Positions 61,346 through 63,693 of a stretch of DNA of 63,693 nucleotides are shown one piece after another; position 1 is the stretch's first letter, and each line of letters opens with the position of its first letter. The position numbers were made by a program, and so were the translations under genes. The stretch covers positions 230 through 63,922 of the forward strand of contig NZ_RZNY01000028.1 in NCBI RefSeq assembly GCF_003994475.1. The letters run 5' to 3'. The notes under the pieces were generated by a model, which had not been told where the DNA came from, did no database searches, and saw only the letters and a list, made by a program, of their open reading frames with translations. Source of the DNA: Paenibacillus anaericanus. Its GTDB lineage: Bacteria > Bacillota > Bacilli > Paenibacillales > Paenibacillaceae.

Positions 61346-61375
61346 AGTTCGGGGGCACAACCTGAACTTTTTTTG
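61346..61375 (+). terminator. Terminator after kbaA
   Basis: AGTTCGGG (61347-61354) pairs with CCTGAACT (61362-61369) with a G-T pair, followed by seven T. Confidence 0.88.
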
Positions 61376-61408
61376 TTATCTCAGTTACCTTATCTACAAC
61401 AAAACTAT

Positions 61409-61437
61409 AAAAAAAGAACTTCTGAAATTACAGAAGT
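61409..61437 (-). terminator. Terminator of pdaB
   Basis: ACTTCTG/CAGAAGT (61418-61424 and 61431-61437) read on the minus strand is followed by TTC and then seven T (61415-61409), 38 bases after the pdaB stop. Confidence 0.82.
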
Positions 61438-61474
61438 CCGGATTATTAAAAAAACTGAATTACTTATAAGAGAA

Positions 61475-62284
61475 CTACATACCGGCAGCGTTATTTATCT
61501 CTTGTTGCACCCAGGTTTGATCGCGAACTTCGGAGCCTTTGACACTTGCTTCTGTAAGTAAATCGGAGACGGTGACAAATTCATAACCCTTCTTGCGAAG
61601 TTCATCGATAATAATGGGGAGGGCTTCATGCGTTTGTTTAACAGAGTCACTGGCGTGAAGTAAAACAATATCTCCAGGATGCGCTTTACTCACTACTCGA
61701 TCAACGATAGTCTGCACCCCTTTGTTCATCCAATCTTGTGAATCTGTATCCCATTGAATGACGCTATACCCTTTACTTTGGGCGATTTTCAGTACACGTT
61801 TGTCGAAATCTCCGTTTGGAAGACGAAGGAGTTTTGGCTCTTTTCCAGTTAAGTCGGTTAAAATAGAATGTGCCGAGGAAATTTGGCGGGTGATCTCTTC
61901 TTCGTTCAGTCCACTGTAATTGACGTGTTTATGACCATGGCTTCCGATTTCGTAACCTTGTTGCTGAATTGCCTTTACAATCTCAGGGTGAGTCTTACTC
62001 CAAGGAGAAGAGAGGAAGAACGTTGCTTTTTGTACTCCTTTGTCCTTGAGCACATTAAGGATAGGCTCTGTACGCTTGTCTCCCCAACTAATATCGAAGG
62101 TAAGGGCAATCACTTTCTTTTCCGTAGACACGCTGTAGATAGCGGAAGGACTGCTCTCTTCAGAGAACACCGTAACATGGCCCTTCTCTACATAAATAAT
62201 ACCTACTGCAAACAGGGCCGCAGTGAAAACAAAGAAAAACTTTTTGATTCTCTTCCCGTTCAGGACATAGAAGAAGTTGTTCAT
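61475..62284 (-). CDS. pdaB: Sporulation polysaccharide deacetylase PdaB
   Basis: PdaB is a membrane-anchored NodB-type deacetylase needed to keep spores viable in late sporulation. The 269-residue protein has a hydrophobic anchor (about 15-32) and the deacetylase domain with TFDISWGDKRT (D64), SHGHKH (H116, H120) and LLRLPNGDFD, plus LLHASDS. The D-I in place of the usual DD is the PdaB form. It is flanked by a sigma-E-like promoter and a terminator and runs toward kbaA, with which it converges. Confidence 0.92.
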   Translation of the reverse strand: MNNFFYVLNGKRIKKFFFVFTAALFAVGIIYVEKGHVTVFSEESSPSAIYSVSTEKKVIALTFDISWGDKRTEPILNVLKDKGVQKATFFLSSPWSKTHPEIVKAIQQQGYEIGSHGHKHVNYSGLNEEEITRQISSAHSILTDLTGKEPKLLRLPNGDFDKRVLKIAQSKGYSVIQWDTDSQDWMNKGVQTIVDRVVSKAHPGDIVLLHASDSVKQTHEALPIIIDELRKKGYEFVTVSDLLTEASVKGSEVRDQTWVQQEINNAAGM

Positions 62285-62330
62285 GAGCTTTAAGCCCCTC
62301 TCGTTATCAGAATGATTTGTCCACTTTTAC

Positions 62331-62358
62331 AATGTATGCTCGTACCTTTAAGTTATTA
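62331..62358 (-). promoter_or_regulatory. Candidate sigma-E promoter of pdaB
   Basis: On the minus strand TAATAAC (62358-62352), 13 bases, then CATACATT (62338-62331), a perfect match to the sigma-E -10 pattern CATACANT. The -35 is a partial match. Confidence 0.7.
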
Positions 62359-62405
62359 CTTTTCTTAGCTAGTAAAACAAATACGGTTTTCAGGAGGATT
62401 TTTTT

Positions 62406-63023
62406 ATGACTTCATTGCGTAGATTTGTACAGGATTTATTTTTTTATAAGAAAATGATGGCATTGTCATTGATTCTTTTTACAGCTGGTATCGTTATTGG
62501 AACTTTGAATGCTGATTTTATTACGGAGCTAATCACTCCGCAATTGCAGGGTTTACAGGAGTACAGTCGGGAATTATCAGAGTCTGCAAATCCGCAGTGG
62601 AGCTTTTTTGTGTTTATTTTCCTTAACAATGCTGTGAAGAGTATCGTCATTATTTTTGCAGGTGCTTTATTTGGATTGCTACCGATTTTCTTTTTGATGA
62701 TGAATGGAATGGTTATTGGTTTTCTACTAACTACTGCTGCATCTCAAGGAGAGAATATGTTTAATCTAATTGTCTTAGGGTTATTGCCACATGGAATTAT
62801 TGAAATCCCCGCGATATTGATCGCTTCCGGATTTGGTCTTCAGTTTGGATATATGGTTTTGAAGGGATTAGGGGAATTGGGTGCAAGAGATGAATCGGAA
62901 CGGACAGTTAAGTGGGGGGGATTTTTGAAAACAGCAGGAAGGGCATCCATCTGGATAACGTTGTTGTTACTAATCGCTGCCATTATTGAAAGTACCCTTA
63001 CTTTCTATTTAGTCACATTATAA
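62406..63023 (+). CDS. SpoIIM-family (stage II sporulation protein M-like) membrane protein
   Basis: The 205-residue protein has five or so membrane segments (about 18-35, 68-92, 94-112, 118-150, 178-202) and the family pattern FIFLNNAVKSIVIIFAGALFGLLPIFFLMMNGMVIGF plus GLLPHGIIEIPAI. SpoIIM in Bacillus is part of the DMP engulfment complex, but this family also has non-sporulation members, and this gene is not in the classical spoIIM setting. AGGAGG precedes the ATG. It is divergent from pdaB. Confidence 0.85.
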   Translation: MTSLRRFVQDLFFYKKMMALSLILFTAGIVIGTLNADFITELITPQLQGLQEYSRELSESANPQWSFFVFIFLNNAVKSIVIIFAGALFGLLPIFFLMMNGMVIGFLLTTAASQGENMFNLIVLGLLPHGIIEIPAILIASGFGLQFGYMVLKGLGELGARDESERTVKWGGFLKTAGRASIWITLLLLIAAIIESTLTFYLVTL

Positions 63024-63063
63024 AATTTAATAATAATTCATAATTTACCAAAAATATGTGCAT

Positions 63064-63099
63064 ACCAATAAAGCGGTTGGAAGGGCCGGTTTATTTTGG
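63064..63099 (+). terminator. Possible weak terminator after the SpoIIM-like gene
   Basis: ACCAATAAAGCGG (63064-63076) can pair with CCGGTTTATTTTGGT (about 63085-63099) with a bulge and one mismatch. T content is inside the 3' arm; no separate T run follows. The rest of 63024-63223 shows nothing clear. Confidence 0.4.
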
Positions 63100-63223
63100 T
63101 GGGGATAAGGTTAATCAAACTTAACGAGCGTAATATATGAGCGACCCAAGCCAATGTAGCTATACGACAAACATCAAGAACTTCAGAGATTTGAAATCTA
63201 GATAAAAGAGGAGATGAGGCGCA

Positions 63224-63454
63224 ATGCTGGGAATGTTGTTTAATGAGAAAGAGTACAAAGAGCTAGATTATGTACTCAGAAAAGAGTTAGATGAAATGCT
63301 GCTGGACATGGGGGATCATCGTCTGGACCAAGATATACGCCATTCGATTGCTAAACGATATAAAACAGTGTTCCAAATGTATGCCAGGTTCGCGCCGTCA
63401 AAAGAGCTTTCAAAGTATGTTCGTAGGGGATGGTTTCCTCAGGCAAAACAATAA
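63224..63454 (+). CDS. Conserved small hypothetical protein
   Basis: I do not recognise a named family. The 76-residue product is charged and helical (MLGMLFNEKEYKELDYVLRKELDEMLLDM), with a basic second half RYKTVFQMYARFAPSKELSKYVRRGWF. It has a good ribosome binding site (AGAGGAGATGAG) and good coding character. It is soluble, without cysteines or obvious motifs. It lies just before the rRNA operon promoter, a place where similar small genes occur in Paenibacillus to my memory. Confidence 0.75.
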   Translation: MLGMLFNEKEYKELDYVLRKELDEMLLDMGDHRLDQDIRHSIAKRYKTVFQMYARFAPSKELSKYVRRGWFPQAKQ

Positions 63455-63477
63455 AATAAAATATTGTAGATAAAGGG

Positions 63478-63505
63478 TTGACTTTGGGGCTGGGATTATG
63501 ATAAA
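63478..63505 (+). promoter_or_regulatory. Candidate upstream rRNA operon promoter (P1)
   Basis: TTGACT (63478-63483), 16 bases, GATAAA (63500-63505). It starts 24 bases after the small gene. Confidence 0.5.
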
Positions 63506-63587
63506 TTATATCTCGCCCCTAAAAAAGAAAAAGATGTTGGATCGTGTCAGTCAGGTTACTGGCTGAAAGAAATCTTAAAAAAACTTC

Positions 63588-63617
63588 TTGACTTAATCAG
63601 GGTGAACATGTTATATT
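63588..63617 (+). promoter_or_regulatory. rRNA operon promoter (P2)
   Basis: TTGACT (63588-63593), then TATATT at 63612-63617 (18 bases) or TTATAT one base earlier (17 bases). Tandem promoters of this kind precede rRNA operons in Bacillales, and the A-rich stretch at 63575-63583 could act as an UP element. Confidence 0.75.
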
Positions 63618-63661
63618 ATAAGAGTTGCTGCTGAGACAATGAGCGACAACGAAAACGAAGT

Positions 63662-63676
63662 TGATCTTTGAAAACT
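63662..63676 (+). promoter_or_regulatory. boxA-like rRNA antitermination site
   Basis: TGATCTTTGAAAACT followed by GAACAACGAGTGAG is the usual leader just before 16S rRNA in Bacillales and matches the boxA pattern TGTTCTTTGAAAACT but for one or two bases. The 16S gene itself lies beyond the window end. Confidence 0.75.
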
Positions 63677-63693
63677 GAACAACGAGTGAGTGA

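Overview
The window is a stretch of a low-to-moderate GC, endospore-forming Firmicute chromosome, most likely Paenibacillus or a close relative. Support: the order ctsR-mcsA-mcsB-clpC-radA-disA, then yacL-ispD-ispF-gltX-T box-cysE-cysS-mrnC-rlmB-rae1-sigH, then the rplKA/rplJL/rpoBC/str/S10/spc/alpha ribosomal superoperon, as in Bacillales; GGAGG-type ribosome binding sites; a forespore/mother-cell gene cluster (cwlD, gerD, kbaA, pdaB, a SpoIIM-family gene); and Paenibacillus-like details such as pssA between disA and yacL. It is overwhelmingly core chromosome. I see no prophage, insertion sequence, CRISPR array or toxin-antitoxin pair.

Layout. 1-62 is the 3' part of tRNA-Pro(UGG). 180-5026 is the CtsR heat-shock operon with a CtsR box over its promoter. 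5173-8477 holds radA, disA and pssA. 8478-8957 is a gene-free patch of small GC-rich palindromic repeats, followed by one leftward small gene of uncertain function. 9562-17995 carries yacL, the isoprenoid genes ispD/ispF, gltX, a cysteine-specific T box before cysE-cysS, mrnC with an unusual N-terminal extension, rlmB and rae1. sigH follows at 18156. 19097-35937 is the rpmG-secE-nusG-rplKA, rplJL, rpoBC, rplGB-rpsLG-fusA-tuf block. A heme-based aerotaxis-type sensor (hemAT, 36167-37513) sits between tuf and rpsJ with a Crp/Fnr-like site in its promoter. 37867-53337 is the S10-spc-alpha cluster through rplQ, then truA, a zinc-ribbon protein, rplM-rpsI, a short sulfate assimilation pair (cysH-sat) and the sporulation/germination genes. 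The window closes in the promoter and boxA-like leader of an rRNA operon (63478-63693).

The genes together make the transcription and translation core: RNA polymerase alpha, beta, beta', NusG, initiation and elongation factors, about 30 ribosomal proteins, the SecYE translocon, adenylate kinase and methionine aminopeptidase. Added to it are protein quality control (McsB/ClpC), c-di-AMP signalling (DisA), cysteine and sulfur supply, and sporulation control. Expression signals visible in the DNA include many sigma-A promoters, candidate sigma-E and sigma-G promoters, an L10 leader, a probable L13 leader, a Cys T box, and several conspicuous hairpins between ribosomal protein genes.

The observations I rate highest are: ribosomal protein S12 with Arg56 and Ala104 at two classical streptomycin-resistance positions; the Crp/Fnr-like operator inside the hemAT promoter; a multi-hairpin element with a terminator-like end between rplK and rplA; paired identical-stem hairpins before rpmJ; the short repeat family at 8572-8835; and the low-complexity extension of Mini-RNase III. 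I found no clear undescribed multi-gene system. Functions come from reading the sequence and family knowledge; nothing was confirmed by database search.
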